Source: an uncultured Mycobacteriaceae bacterium
GTDB lineage: Bacteria; Actinomycetota; Actinomycetes; Mycobacteriales; Mycobacteriaceae
Assembly (NCBI GenBank): GCA_902826815.1
Contig: CADEGF010000039.1
Coordinates: forward strand, 1 to 64,000
Reading direction: 5' to 3'
DNA length: 64,000 bases
A model generated the notes under the pieces. That model did not search any database. It saw only the letters and a program-made list of their open reading frames with translations, and had not been told where the DNA came from. Made by a program: the position numbers and the translations under genes. Positions 41,696 to 51,286 of the stretch are shown here, in pieces (the first letter of the stretch is position 1; each line of letters begins with the position of its first letter).

Positions 41696-43083
41696 TGCCG
41701 ATCAGCGTTTTCGACCTGTTCTCGGTCGGCATCGGACCGTCGAGCTCGCACACCGTCGGCCCGATGCGGGCGGCGGGCATGTTCGTCACCGAACTCGTCG
41801 CGCGCAACGGGCTCGAGCGCGTTGCGGGCGTCCGGGTGGATCTGTACGGCTCTCTGGCCGCCACCGGCGCGGGGCATGGGACCATGCCTGCGATTCTGCT
41901 CGGTCTCGAGGGCTATCGACCCGACACCATCGAGACACATGTGATGGAGCGGCGGCTTGCAGCGCTGCGAGACGAGGGCAAGATCCAGCTCAATGGTCGA
42001 ATTGACCTCGCGCTCAACGAATCCGATATGGTGCTGCACCCGTCGCATCAGCTCGAATACCACCCCAACGCGATGACGTTGACTGCCACGGCGATGCTCG
42101 GCGAGACCGTGCACTGCGAGACGTACTTCTCCGTCGGCGGAGGCTTCGTCGTCACCGAAACGGAATCGACAGACCGGGGAACAAGGAACCCCACCGACGG
42201 TGGCGCCTTCCGCTCCGCGGCCGAACTGCTCGCCATCACCGAACGCGACCAGCTGTCTGTCAGCGAGGCGATGATGCGCCACGAGTGTTCGATCCACGCC
42301 GGGATCACGGACGCACAGGTCCGGGCCCGGCTTTTGCACATCCGCGATGTGATGGTCTCCTGCCAGGACAAGGGCATGTCGAGGGACGGCTACCTGCCCG
42401 GCAACCTTCGCGTCCGCAGGCGCGCCAGGGACTGGTTCATCCGCCTCGCCGCCGAAGATCCGCACCGAGATCCGGCCTTCGCCGAGGACTGGGTGAACCT
42501 GGTGGCGCTCGCGGTCAACGAGGAGAACGCCTCGGGAGGCCGCGTCGTGACGGCGCCGACCAACGGCGCGGCGGGCATCATCCCTGCGGTCTTGCATTAC
42601 GCACTGCACTACACCCCCGCGGGAAGAAGCGATCCCGACGATGTCACCGTCCGGTTCCTGCTGGCCGCCGGAGCGATCGGCTCGCTCTACAAGGAGAAGG
42701 CGTCGATCTCGGGCGCAGAGGTGGGCTGCCAGGGAGAGGTCGGGTCCGCGGCATCGATGGCAGCCGGTGCGCTCGCTGAAATCCTCGGCGGCACAACGCA
42801 ACAGGTGGAGAACGCCGCCGAGATCGCGATGGAACACAGCCTCGGCCTCACCTGTGATCCGATTGGTGGCCTTGTGCAGATCCCGTGTATCGAACGCAAT
42901 GCGATCTCGGCGGGCAAGGCTATCAATGCCGCCCGCATGGCGCTTCGCGGCGACGGCACCCACCGGGTGAGCCTCGACCAGGTGATCGAGACGATGTGGG
43001 CGACCGGGATGGACATGAGCGCCAAGTACAAAGAGACCTCGACCGGTGGACTGGCCCTCGCGGTCAACATCGTCGAATGCTGA
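41695..43083 (+). CDS. sdaA: L-serine ammonia-lyase, iron-sulfur type
   Basis: The 462-residue single-chain SdaA/SdaB-type enzyme has the N-terminal [20 protein letters not shown], a beta-domain, and an alpha-domain with [19 protein letters not shown] and [19 protein letters not shown]; the Cys residues of these motifs bind the catalytic [4Fe-4S] cluster. It deaminates serine to pyruvate. With the upstream genes it completes a route from glycine to pyruvate. Start ATG 41695 overlaps the glyA stop (TGATG). Confidence 0.95.
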   Translation: MPISVFDLFSVGIGPSSSHTVGPMRAAGMFVTELVARNGLERVAGVRVDLYGSLAATGAGHGTMPAILLGLEGYRPDTIETHVMERRLAALRDEGKIQLNGRIDLALNESDMVLHPSHQLEYHPNAMTLTATAMLGETVHCETYFSVGGGFVVTETESTDRGTRNPTDGGAFRSAAELLAITERDQLSVSEAMMRHECSIHAGITDAQVRARLLHIRDVMVSCQDKGMSRDGYLPGNLRVRRRARDWFIRLAAEDPHRDPAFAEDWVNLVALAVNEENASGGRVVTAPTNGAAGIIPAVLHYALHYTPAGRSDPDDVTVRFLLAAGAIGSLYKEKASISGAEVGCQGEVGSAASMAAGALAEILGGTTQQVENAAEIAMEHSLGLTCDPIGGLVQIPCIERNAISAGKAINAARMALRGDGTHRVSLDQVIETMWATGMDMSAKYKETSTGGLALAVNIVEC

Positions 43084-43104
43084 GCGACAACCAAGGAGAA
43101 AGTC

Positions 43105-44472
43105 ATGGCAGAAGCAGATGTCGTCGTCCTCGGCGGCGGCCCCGGCGGATACGCCACCGCGATCCGCTCGGCCCAGTTGGGGCTTTCGGTCATCCTGATC
43201 GACGAGCAGATGGTGGGCGGCACCTGCCTGCACCGCGGGTGCATCCCGACCAAGGCATTGCTGCACGCGGCCGAGGTCGCCGACACCGCCCGCACCGCAG
43301 CTCAATTCGGCGTCACCGCGACCTTCGAAGGCGTCGAGATCGAGAACCTGCACGCCTTCAAGAACGCGGTGGTGTCCCGCCTCCACAAAGGCCTGGCAGG
43401 ACTGATTGCCGCACTTGGTATCACAGTCGTCAACGGCCGTGGCCGGCTGACCGGGCCGACCACAGTCGACGTGAACGGCGACATCATCACCGGTTCGTCG
43501 ATCGTCTTGGCCACCGGGTCGGCGCCGAAGGTGCCGCAGGGCATCGCGATGTCCGGCAGAGTGCTCACCAGCGATCAGGCTCTCGAGCTAGACGCCATCC
43601 CCGACTCTGCGATCATCCTCGGCGGCGGCGTCATCGGTGTCGAATTCGCCAGTCTCTGGGCATCTTTCGGGGTCAAAGTGACTCTCGTCGAGGCGTTGGA
43701 GCGATTAGTGCCAAGCGAGGACGCAACCATCTCCACCTACCTCGAGCGATTGTTCCGCCGCCGCCGTATCACGGCGAAGACCGGTGTGCGAGTCACCGCG
43801 ATCACTTCCGACGAGGACGCGGTGGCTGTGACGCTGGAATCCGGTGATGTGCTCACCGCAGACGTGCTGTTGGTTGCGGTGGGACGTGTCCCGCGGACGT
43901 CGGAGCTGGGGCTCGCCGAAGCCGGGGTGGCTGTGAGCGGTGGCTTCGTGCTGGCCGACGGCGAGTTGCGCACCAGTGTTCCCAACGTCTACGCCATTGG
44001 CGACATCGTCAGTGGACTCCAGTTGGCGCACCGAGCATTTCAACACGGTATCTTCGTCGCCGAACGGATCGCCGGCCGCGACGCCGAACTGGTCGCCGAT
44101 ATCGGCATCCCGCGGGTCACCTACTGCCATCCCGAGATCGCCTCGGTCGGTCTCACCGAAGAGGCGGCCATCCAACGCTACGGCGAGGGAGTCGAAACCG
44201 TCACCTACGACCTCGCAGGCAACGGGCGAAGCCAGATCCTCAAGGCGTCCGGCGCGGTCAAGCTGGTCGTCGACCCGGCAGGCGCAGTGGCGGGCGTGCA
44301 CATGATCGGCGACGGGGTCTCGGAGCTGATCGGCGAAGCCCAGCTGCTGTACAACCTGGGTGTCAAGGCGGAAGAGGCGGCCCGGTTCGTACACGCCCAC
44401 CCGACGCAGAACGAGGCGCTGGGTGAGGCGCTGATGGCGGTGTCGGGAGCGCCGCTTCACCTACACGGGTGA
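43105..44472 (+). CDS. lpd: Dihydrolipoyl dehydrogenase
   Basis: The 455-residue flavoprotein has an N-terminal FAD motif (VVLGGGPGGYATAI), redox-active Cys41 and Cys46 (GGTCLHRGCIPTK), an NAD motif (ILGGGVIGVEFASLWASFG) and the C-terminal His-Glu pair in HAHPTQNEALGEAL. It reoxidises the lipoyl arm of GcvH with NAD+. It follows sdaA by 21 bp with a clear AAGGAGAA binding site, and serves as the L protein of this operon rather than of pyruvate dehydrogenase. Its last 12 bp overlap the convergent creatininase gene. Confidence 0.94.
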   Translation: MAEADVVVLGGGPGGYATAIRSAQLGLSVILIDEQMVGGTCLHRGCIPTKALLHAAEVADTARTAAQFGVTATFEGVEIENLHAFKNAVVSRLHKGLAGLIAALGITVVNGRGRLTGPTTVDVNGDIITGSSIVLATGSAPKVPQGIAMSGRVLTSDQALELDAIPDSAIILGGGVIGVEFASLWASFGVKVTLVEALERLVPSEDATISTYLERLFRRRRITAKTGVRVTAITSDEDAVAVTLESGDVLTADVLLVAVGRVPRTSELGLAEAGVAVSGGFVLADGELRTSVPNVYAIGDIVSGLQLAHRAFQHGIFVAERIAGRDAELVADIGIPRVTYCHPEIASVGLTEEAAIQRYGEGVETVTYDLAGNGRSQILKASGAVKLVVDPAGAVAGVHMIGDGVSELIGEAQLLYNLGVKAEEAARFVHAHPTQNEALGEALMAVSGAPLHLHG

Positions 44473-45258
44473 GGCGGCGCCCGAGCGGCGCGCGGCGAAC
44501 TCGTCGTCGAGGATTCCGACCAGCCGCTCGACCATCCACTCGGTGAGCAGGCGGCCTTTGTCGGCGCTTGCCGCCACGGGGGAGGACAACGTCCCGCTCG
44601 CGGTCGACATCCGGGTATCGATCGGCAGCACATCGTGGTTGACCACCCGCTCCGGTGCGTCGGCCGCAATGCGGTCGGTCCTGACCAGAGATGGCTGGTG
44701 GTGCAACAGCAGCGAGGTTTCGATGACGGCGGCATGCTCGAGGGCCAGTCCGGGGAAGCCCTCGGGCCAGATGGCCTGCTGACGGTCCGGGGTGAAGTCG
44801 GGATTGACGTCCTCGATGACGACGATCTTCAGGTCCCGGTGTTGTTCGGCGATCAGGTATGCCGGTTCGTAGATGAATCCACTGTTCTCGTAATGCCAGT
44901 TGTACAGCACGATGTTCCGGAACCCACATCGCTTCAGCTCGCCAAGGATGTCTTCCAGCAGCGCGATGAACGTGGTGGCGCGCAGCGACAGAGTTCCCGG
45001 AAAGTGTTGTCCACCACCGCTGCCTGGACGACTGCGGTAGCCGAACGGGACGAACTGGCCAACGATGAGATCGCACTTCCGGCTGGCCTCCGCCAGGATC
45101 CTCTCGGGGATCACCCAGTCGGTGCAGACCGGCAGGTGATGGCCGTGCTGCTCGGTCGAGCCGATCGGGATGGCGATCGGGATATCGGCGCGGGCCGCCT
45201 CTGCGATTTCCGACCAGGTCATGTCCCGGAACAGCCGCGACGGGTTCTTGTCAGTCAT
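44461..45258 (-). CDS. Creatininase (creatinine amidohydrolase) family enzyme
   Basis: The 265-residue protein has the metal ligands of true creatininase at matching spacing: Glu36 and His38 (STEQHG), Asp47 (TDW), His122 and Glu124 (WHYENS), then His175 and Glu180 (EHAAVIETS) and a Trp (IWPEG). Pseudomonas creatininase uses Glu34, His36, Asp45, His120 and Glu122, an offset of two. The HYEN motif separates it from MftE-type peptidases. It probably opens creatinine or a similar cyclic amide. It is translationally coupled to the SDR gene (ATGA). Confidence 0.85.
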   Translation of the reverse strand: MTDKNPSRLFRDMTWSEIAEAARADIPIAIPIGSTEQHGHHLPVCTDWVIPERILAEASRKCDLIVGQFVPFGYRSRPGSGGGQHFPGTLSLRATTFIALLEDILGELKRCGFRNIVLYNWHYENSGFIYEPAYLIAEQHRDLKIVVIEDVNPDFTPDRQQAIWPEGFPGLALEHAAVIETSLLLHHQPSLVRTDRIAADAPERVVNHDVLPIDTRMSTASGTLSSPVAASADKGRLLTEWMVERLVGILDDEFAARRSGAASPV

Positions 45259-46040
45259 GCCGAAACTCCGATGGTGCCTGCGGATACGCAGGTTGACCGG
45301 CCGCCGTCGACGACGACGTGCGTGCCGACCAGATAGCTGGCGCGTTGCGACAGCAGGAAGACCACGGCTTCGGCGATCTCCTGCGGTTCCGCGAAGCGGC
45401 CGACGGCGACGCTGGCGGCATTGTCTGCCATCTCGGATTCCGGGTCGGCCGTCCCGTCGAACTCCGCGAACAGCAACGGCGTCTTGGTGGTGCCGGGGCA
45501 AACCGCGTTCACGCGTATCCCCCATGAGGCCAATTCCGCTGCCGCACTGCGCGTCATCGCCACAATCGCGCCTTTGGTGGCGGTGTATGCCACGTAACCC
45601 GGCTGGCCGATGAGGGCGAGCTCGGAGCCGGTGTTGACGATCGCGCCGCCACGACGGGCCTGCATGACGCGGGCCGCCTCGCGCAGCACGTAGAACGAAC
45701 CAGCCAGGTTGATCGCAACGAGATCTCCGAACATCTCGTCCGACGTGTCGACAAGTGGTGAGACCCTGGAGATTCCGGCGTTGTTGTGCACCGCGTCGAT
45801 GGGGCCCAGCTCGACCTCGGCCTGATCGAACGCCGCCCGGACCGCGCCGGGGTCGCGCACGTCGGTGCTGACGGGCAGCGCTCGGCGGCCATGCTTCTGC
45901 ACGAGTCGCACTGCGTCGGCCAGATCGTCTTCAGGCCTGGCAAGGAGGGCCACGTCGGCACCTTCGCGGGCCAGGGTTTCGGCAGCGGCCAAGCCGATTC
46001 CCGACGATGCTCCGGTTACCAACGCGATTCGGTTCGTCAT
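45255..46040 (-). CDS. Short-chain dehydrogenase/reductase
   Basis: The 261-residue classical SDR has TGASSGIGLAAAETLAREGA for cofactor binding, NNAGISRVSP, active-site Ser in NTGSE, and Tyr-x3-Lys in YTATK, with CPGTTKTP after the active site. An acidic residue is not clearly seen after strand 2, so NAD or NADP choice is open. ATG 46040 is used; ATG 46049 is equally possible. It heads a two-gene operon with the creatininase gene and is divergent from the GMC dehydrogenase. The substrate is unknown. Confidence 0.88.
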   Translation of the reverse strand: MTNRIALVTGASSGIGLAAAETLAREGADVALLARPEDDLADAVRLVQKHGRRALPVSTDVRDPGAVRAAFDQAEVELGPIDAVHNNAGISRVSPLVDTSDEMFGDLVAINLAGSFYVLREAARVMQARRGGAIVNTGSELALIGQPGYVAYTATKGAIVAMTRSAAAELASWGIRVNAVCPGTTKTPLLFAEFDGTADPESEMADNAASVAVGRFAEPQEIAEAVVFLLSQRASYLVGTHVVVDGGRSTCVSAGTIGVSA

Positions 46041-46230
46041 TTCACCCATGGCAACCACGTTGCCTTCCCATCTCCCGGGCGGCAACGGACGCTGTGTCAC
46101 AGGTTCAGCTCCGGCGTTTGTGCGGATGCACAAGGCGGGTTTACCGATTTGTGCGAATTCCTTCTCCCCCGGCCGGTGTGACGCACGCATCATTAATCGC
46201 GCAGCAGCCCTCTGACCTGGAGTACGACTG

Positions 46231-47859
46231 GTGAACACCGGAACTGACGTCGAAGAACCCGATGTCCTCATTGTTGGCGCCGGAGCGTCCGGCGGGGTGG
46301 CGGCCCTTGAGCTTGCGCGCCACGGTCTCAAAGTCGTCTGCCTGGAGCAGGGCGGCTGGAATGTTCCCGACGACTTCACCGCCGGAAAGCCGGAATACGA
46401 ACTGACCCGGCTGAAGCAGTGGAACGCCAGCCCGAATGTGCGGCAGAACGAGGCCGACTATCCGATCGACAGCACGGACAGCCCCGTCGAACCTCTGATG
46501 TTCGCCGGTGTCGGTGGCAGCACCATCATGTTCTCCGGGCACTGGGTCCGCGCCATGCCGTCCGACTTCAAAGTCAGGACGCTGGATGGCGTCGCCGAGG
46601 ACTGGCCGTTCAGCTACGAGGACCTGAGGCCGTTCTACGACGAGATCACCCATCACATCGGAGCTTCCGGGCTGGAAGGTGATCCCGCCTATCCCGACCC
46701 GCACACCTTCCCGCTGCCACCGTTGCCGATCGGGAAGTACGGTCTTGTGGCGGCCAAGGGGATGGACAAGCTCGGCTGGCACTGGTGGCCTGCGCCGAAC
46801 GCCATAGCCTCTCGCAAGTTCAAGAACCAGGAAGGCTGCATGCGTTACGGCGCCTGCGAATCCGGCTGTCCTGTCGGCGCCAAGGCCAGCACCGACATCA
46901 CCCATTGGCGCGATGCGATCAAGCTTGGCGTGCAGCTGATCACCGGTGCCAGGGTCAGCCAACTGACTGTGGACAACCGCGGCCTTGTCACCGGCGCCGA
47001 ATACATCGACCGCGAGGGCAACATTGCCCATCAGGCGGCCCGGGTAACGGTGTTGGCGGCCAACGGAATCGGCACACCGAGGCTTCTGCTGAACTCGGCA
47101 TCGTCGCTCTTTCCTGATGGCCTGGCCAACGCGTCGGGTCTCGTGGGCAAGCGGCTGATGACCCATCCATACGCATCGGTGTACGGCGCGTACGACGAGG
47201 AGATGGAGACCTGGCTCGGCCCTGCCGGTCAGTCGTTGCAGTCGCTGCAGTTCTACGAGACCGACACCGACCGGGGGTTCGTCCGCGGGGCGAAATGGAA
47301 TCTCATGCCGACCGGTGGCCCTCTTGCCCAGACACTTTGGGAACGCGGGGAGAACTGGCGCGAAGGCTTCGGCCCGGCGTTTCACCGGCGGCTGAGCAGA
47401 CGGTTCGGGCGCTACACCGAGTGGGGGATCACCACCGAGGATCTGCCCGAGGAAAGCAACACGGTGACACTCGATCCCGACGTCACCGACTCCGACGGGA
47501 TCCCCGCCGCCAAGATGCATTACACGATCGGCGATAACTGCGAGCGGATGCTGAAGTTCAACGTCGAGCGTGCAATCGAAGCACATCAAGCCGCCGGTGC
47601 CATTGAGGTGCAACCCATTCCGGTAGTTCGGCACAGCGCGTTTCACCTGCTTGGCACTGCCACGATGGGGTCCGACCCGGTCACGTCCGTCGTCGACCAG
47701 TGGGGTCGGGCACATGACGTCCCGAACCTGTTCATCATCGACGGCAGCGTCTTCGTCACCTCGACGGGCGTGAACCCCACCGCGACGATCATGGCCATCG
47801 CCCTCCGGTCGATGCGGCATCTCGTCGAAAACCGACACAGCATCCCGACTGCAGTCTGA
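46231..47859 (+). CDS. GMC-type dehydrogenase, large subunit
   Basis: The 542-residue flavoprotein has an N-terminal FAD motif (VLIVGAGASGGVAALELAR), GVGGSTIMFSGHWVR, a Cys-rich segment GCMRYGACESGCPVGAK and the C-terminal GVNPTATIMAIALR with a His in FHLLGTATMG as catalytic base. The Cys motif matches large subunits of gluconate/glucose/sorbitol dehydrogenases that carry an Fe-S cluster and feed the respiratory chain. The small subunit gene follows after 9 bp. It starts with GTG. The substrate is probably an alcohol or sugar acid; the neighbouring SDR, creatininase and NCS1 permease do not decide which. Confidence 0.85.
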   Translation: MNTGTDVEEPDVLIVGAGASGGVAALELARHGLKVVCLEQGGWNVPDDFTAGKPEYELTRLKQWNASPNVRQNEADYPIDSTDSPVEPLMFAGVGGSTIMFSGHWVRAMPSDFKVRTLDGVAEDWPFSYEDLRPFYDEITHHIGASGLEGDPAYPDPHTFPLPPLPIGKYGLVAAKGMDKLGWHWWPAPNAIASRKFKNQEGCMRYGACESGCPVGAKASTDITHWRDAIKLGVQLITGARVSQLTVDNRGLVTGAEYIDREGNIAHQAARVTVLAANGIGTPRLLLNSASSLFPDGLANASGLVGKRLMTHPYASVYGAYDEEMETWLGPAGQSLQSLQFYETDTDRGFVRGAKWNLMPTGGPLAQTLWERGENWREGFGPAFHRRLSRRFGRYTEWGITTEDLPEESNTVTLDPDVTDSDGIPAAKMHYTIGDNCERMLKFNVERAIEAHQAAGAIEVQPIPVVRHSAFHLLGTATMGSDPVTSVVDQWGRAHDVPNLFIIDGSVFVTSTGVNPTATIMAIALRSMRHLVENRHSIPTAV

Positions 47860-47868
47860 GGAGGACCC

Positions 47869-48261
47869 ATGCTCAGTTCCGAACAGCGGATGGTTTTCGC
47901 GGCGTTGGCCGAAACCCTCATTCCGGCAAGTGAAAACATGCCGTCAGCCACGACCGCCGGAGTCGCCGACGCCGTGCTCGACCTGGTCCTCGGGTACCGG
48001 CCCGATCTGGTCGACGCATTCACCGCGGCGCTGGCATTCTGCGCCGACCTCGACCCAGAACCCGCGCTCGACGCACTGGCCGCCGAGCACCCGGACCAAT
48101 TCGAAGCCCTCACGGTGCTGGCCTCGGGCGCCTACTTCCTCAGCCCCGCAGTCAAAGCGGCGATGCCCTATGATGCCGCACCCCGGCCCGCGCGCGACGA
48201 CCTGGACAGCTACGTCGACCTCCTCGAGGCCGTCGTAGACCGCGGCTTCACTATCCGCTGA
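47869..48261 (+). CDS. Gluconate-2-dehydrogenase subunit-3-like protein
   Basis: The 130-residue helical protein has an N-terminus LSSEQRMVFAALAETLIPAS that matches the start of gluconate 2-dehydrogenase gamma/subunit 3 proteins (TL-x-A-x-x-D-x-L-I-P pattern), followed by the DAVLDLVLGYRPDLVDAF helix pair. No twin-arginine signal is visible, unlike many family members, so this pair may stay cytoplasmic or be held by the large subunit. A GAGGAGG binding site precedes the ATG. It is coupled to the GMC gene. Confidence 0.7.
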   Translation: MLSSEQRMVFAALAETLIPASENMPSATTAGVADAVLDLVLGYRPDLVDAFTAALAFCADLDPEPALDALAAEHPDQFEALTVLASGAYFLSPAVKAAMPYDAAPRPARDDLDSYVDLLEAVVDRGFTIR

Positions 48262-48303
48262 TCCATCCGGATCAGTGGCCATAGCAACGTAAGGACTCAT
48301 CTC

Positions 48304-49731
48304 ATGCAGCAGGACAGCAGCTCGGTCGTCGAGGTTCTGACAATTCAGCCGGTGCCCGAATCCCAGCGCACCGGGAAGGTCAGGCACCTCTTCTCCTTCT
48401 GGTTCACCGTCCAGATCATTCCCCTCGCGGTGGTCACGGGTCTTCTTGGTCCGACCATTTTCGGCCTCGACGTGCTATCGACGATCGTCGCGATCGTCGT
48501 CGGTAGCTGCGTCGGCGCGGTGTTCATGGCGCTGCACTCGGCGCAGGGGTCGGCTCTTGGCGTACCGCAGATGATCCAGGCGCGCGCGCAGTTTGGAATG
48601 TACGGCTCGCTCTTGGTGATTGTGGTCGTCATCCTGGCGTACGTCGGCTGGATCGTCTCCCTGATGATTCTGGCCCAGGAGACGTTGGTCGCGGTCTTTC
48701 CAATGTTGAACAGTGTCTTTGCGCTCGCGCTCAGTACGACGCTCACCCTGGTCATCGTGGTGTACGGCTACAAGCTCATTCTGCGGTTGAACCGGTTGAT
48801 GGTTTGGCTCTCGGGTCTTGCCCTTGTGCTCACCCTCGTCTACACCACTGTTGCTGCGATGAACGGCGGAGCCGGCGGTTCCGGTGGCTCCTTCAACTGG
48901 GTCGGATTCTTGGGCATGGCATCGATCGCCGGGATCTGGCAGCTGTCATACGCCCCGTATGTCTCGGACTACTCACGCTATCTGCCGACGGCGACCTCTA
49001 CCCGCGCCGCTTTCTACTTCACGTACTTCGGCACTGTTCTCGGTGGCATCGGCGCGATGGTCGTCGGTGCACTGATCGTTGCCGGCCTCGGCTCCGATGC
49101 CTCGCTGGCCAACTTGTCGAGCATCCTGCCCGGTCCGCTGTTCGTCTTCGTGATGCTGATGTTCTTTTTCGGAGCCATCGACGCGGGCGTCATCAACATG
49201 TACGGATCGACACTGTGCGTTCTGACCTGTATCCAGGCCTTCAACCTCAAATGGTCGCCGAAGTCGTTGGCCAGGAATATCATCGCTACGGTCCTTGCGG
49301 TGGCGGTGTTCGTCACCTCTATCGGATTCTCCGATGACTTCCTCGTGGAGTACTCCAACTTCATCGCGATCCTGACCTATCTGCTGATCCCGTGGAGCAT
49401 CGTCAACCTGGTCGACTACTACATCGTCAGGAAGGGCCATTACGACCCCGCCTCGTTCAGCGACCCGAAGAGTGGTTACGGCGCATTCAACGTCCCAGCC
49501 GTTCTCAGCTACTTCCTCGGCTTTCTTGTGCAGATCCCCTTCATGTCGACCGCGTTCTACCAAGGTGCAGTCGCGTCGAGGACCGGTGGTATCGACACTG
49601 CGTGGATCGTGGGGACGATCGCTACCTTCTTCATCTATCTCGGGCTGATCAGGCTCTGGCGCACGCGCACCCCTCAGGCGGAGGTCTCCCTTGACGCGCC
49701 CCAGCCGGCGGCCGACCTGTCGACGCGGTAA
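48304..49731 (+). CDS. NCS1-family nucleobase/hydantoin-type permease
   Basis: The 475-residue polytopic protein has about 12 helices and NCS1 features: a cytoplasmic N-terminus leading into FSFWFTVQIIPLAVVTGLLG, a first-helix pair with the SAQGSALGVPQMIQARAQFG loop, YAPYVSDYSRYLP in the middle and the STNY-like end NLVDYYIVRKGHYDP. NCS1 carriers take up cytosine, purines, allantoin, hydantoins or thiamine by H+ or Na+ symport. Beside a creatininase and a PucR regulator, a creatinine- or hydantoin-like ligand is plausible. Confidence 0.88.
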   Translation: MQQDSSSVVEVLTIQPVPESQRTGKVRHLFSFWFTVQIIPLAVVTGLLGPTIFGLDVLSTIVAIVVGSCVGAVFMALHSAQGSALGVPQMIQARAQFGMYGSLLVIVVVILAYVGWIVSLMILAQETLVAVFPMLNSVFALALSTTLTLVIVVYGYKLILRLNRLMVWLSGLALVLTLVYTTVAAMNGGAGGSGGSFNWVGFLGMASIAGIWQLSYAPYVSDYSRYLPTATSTRAAFYFTYFGTVLGGIGAMVVGALIVAGLGSDASLANLSSILPGPLFVFVMLMFFFGAIDAGVINMYGSTLCVLTCIQAFNLKWSPKSLARNIIATVLAVAVFVTSIGFSDDFLVEYSNFIAILTYLLIPWSIVNLVDYYIVRKGHYDPASFSDPKSGYGAFNVPAVLSYFLGFLVQIPFMSTAFYQGAVASRTGGIDTAWIVGTIATFFIYLGLIRLWRTRTPQAEVSLDAPQPAADLSTR

Positions 49732-49785
49732 ACCGGGGCAGGCGATGGCGTCCCTGCGCTGTCGTCGAGTCGATACGGTTGCCTG

Positions 49786-51285
49786 GTGAGCATCACGGTC
49801 CGTGAGTTGCTGGACATGCCACACCTGGAACTGCGACTGCACTCCGGGAAGGCAGGCCTGGACCGCCAGGTGACGTGGACGCACACCTCGGATCTGCCGG
49901 AACCGTGGCAGTGGGTCACCGCGGGAGATCTGTTGATGACCAACGGCATGTCGTTTCCGTCGGCGGCGGCCGAGCAGGAACATCTCCTCGAGGAACTTCA
50001 TCGAGTGGACGCCAGCGCACTGGCGATCGGCGAACAGATGTACTGCCCGAGGCTGACCCAGCGCTTCACTCGCGCCAGTGAACGTCTGGGGCTTCCGGTG
50101 CTGTGGATCCGCTATCCGATGCCGTTCGTTGCGATTTCGCGTGCCATCGCCGAAGCCACGCTGCTCGAGCAGTCCCAGCGGCTGATGCGCACGGCCCGAA
50201 TCTATGACGTCCTGAGGCGCACCACCGCAGGGGATGTGGCGCGGTCCCGCGTCGCCGATGCCCTCACCAAGGAACTGCAGTGCGCGGTATACGTCTGCGA
50301 CCGGGTCACCGGGGAGGCGTATCACCCGGACGGACCGCATCCGCCCGACGACGTCAAGGAAACGGTGCGAGCCGCGTCGCAGGGGACGCTGGCCGCAGGT
50401 GCGCGTTCGGTCCTCACCGCAGGCGGGGTGGAGGTGTTGGTCGGCGAGGTACCGACTCATCAGCAGGCGGTGCTTGCCGTCATCCGTGAGGGCGCGGTGG
50501 CCCTCGACGGTGTGCTGATCCAGCATGCGTCCACCGTGGTCGCACTCGAAACGTCCCATACCCACCTCGCCCTCGAACACACAAGGCGGTCGGGTGCCGA
50601 GCTGACCGCACAGCTCATCGACGGCCGTATCGACCAGCGCGGCGGGCGCCGCCAACTACAGGCCTCTGGGCTGGACCCAGCCGCATCGATGTTCGTCTCG
50701 GCCGCGTGTTCCGACGACCAACGGCTGCGCGACCTGCATGTCGCCCTGTGGCGCAGGCGGATTCCGCACGTGACGGCCTTCCGCTCCGGCACCGCCCATG
50801 CCGTCGTTCCCTGCACCGACGAGGCCGTCGATGCCATCGCCGATTCACTGGGGCCGACGGCGAGGATCGGTGCCAGCCGGGTGATGAAGACGGTGGGACG
50901 ATCGGCTGAGTCTGCTCGCGAGGCGACATGGGCACTGGGCACGGCCCAGCGGACCGGGGATGACGTGGTGCGCTACGGCACCGCCACCTCTTGGGTGGGC
51001 GTCGGCGGTGTCGATGATGCGCAGGCGATGGTCGAGCGTTGGCTAGCTCCGCTGATCGAGCACGATGCTGCGCATCGGACCGGGCTGGTGGAGACGCTGG
51101 AGGCGTTTCTGGCCAACCAGCGGTCATGGCAGAAGACCGCGGCCGCGATGAATGTGCACCGCCAGACGGTTCTCTATCGCGTACACAAGGTCGAGGAGCT
51201 CACGGGGGCACAGTTGTCCGATACCGCCGACATCGCCCAGCTGTGGTTGGCACTGCGGTCACGTGACCTGCTGGGCGGTCGCTGA
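49786..51285 (+). CDS. PucR-family transcriptional regulator
   Basis: The 499-residue protein has an N-terminal PucR ligand domain (TVRELLDMPHLELRLHSG, then WTHTSDLPEPWQWVTAGDLL), a central GGDEF-like-fold region and a C-terminal HTH (TLEAFLANQRSWQKTAAAMN and HRQTVLYRVHKVEELTG). Family members sense purine-breakdown or amine metabolites and activate transport and catabolic genes. It starts with GTG 54 bp after the permease, so it probably controls this cluster. The convergent lipoprotein gene ends 1 bp away. Confidence 0.9.
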   Translation: MSITVRELLDMPHLELRLHSGKAGLDRQVTWTHTSDLPEPWQWVTAGDLLMTNGMSFPSAAAEQEHLLEELHRVDASALAIGEQMYCPRLTQRFTRASERLGLPVLWIRYPMPFVAISRAIAEATLLEQSQRLMRTARIYDVLRRTTAGDVARSRVADALTKELQCAVYVCDRVTGEAYHPDGPHPPDDVKETVRAASQGTLAAGARSVLTAGGVEVLVGEVPTHQQAVLAVIREGAVALDGVLIQHASTVVALETSHTHLALEHTRRSGAELTAQLIDGRIDQRGGRRQLQASGLDPAASMFVSAACSDDQRLRDLHVALWRRRIPHVTAFRSGTAHAVVPCTDEAVDAIADSLGPTARIGASRVMKTVGRSAESAREATWALGTAQRTGDDVVRYGTATSWVGVGGVDDAQAMVERWLAPLIEHDAAHRTGLVETLEAFLANQRSWQKTAAAMNVHRQTVLYRVHKVEELTGAQLSDTADIAQLWLALRSRDLLGGR

Positions 51286-51286
51286 T

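Noticed and set aside
41680..43386. 568-codon frame opposite sdaA
   Set aside because: It is a shadow of the serine ammonia-lyase gene and spans into lpd; it has no motifs or binding site.
46141..47838. 565-codon frame opposite the GMC dehydrogenase gene
   Set aside because: The plus-strand product has intact FAD and catalytic motifs; the opposite frame has no recognisable domain.
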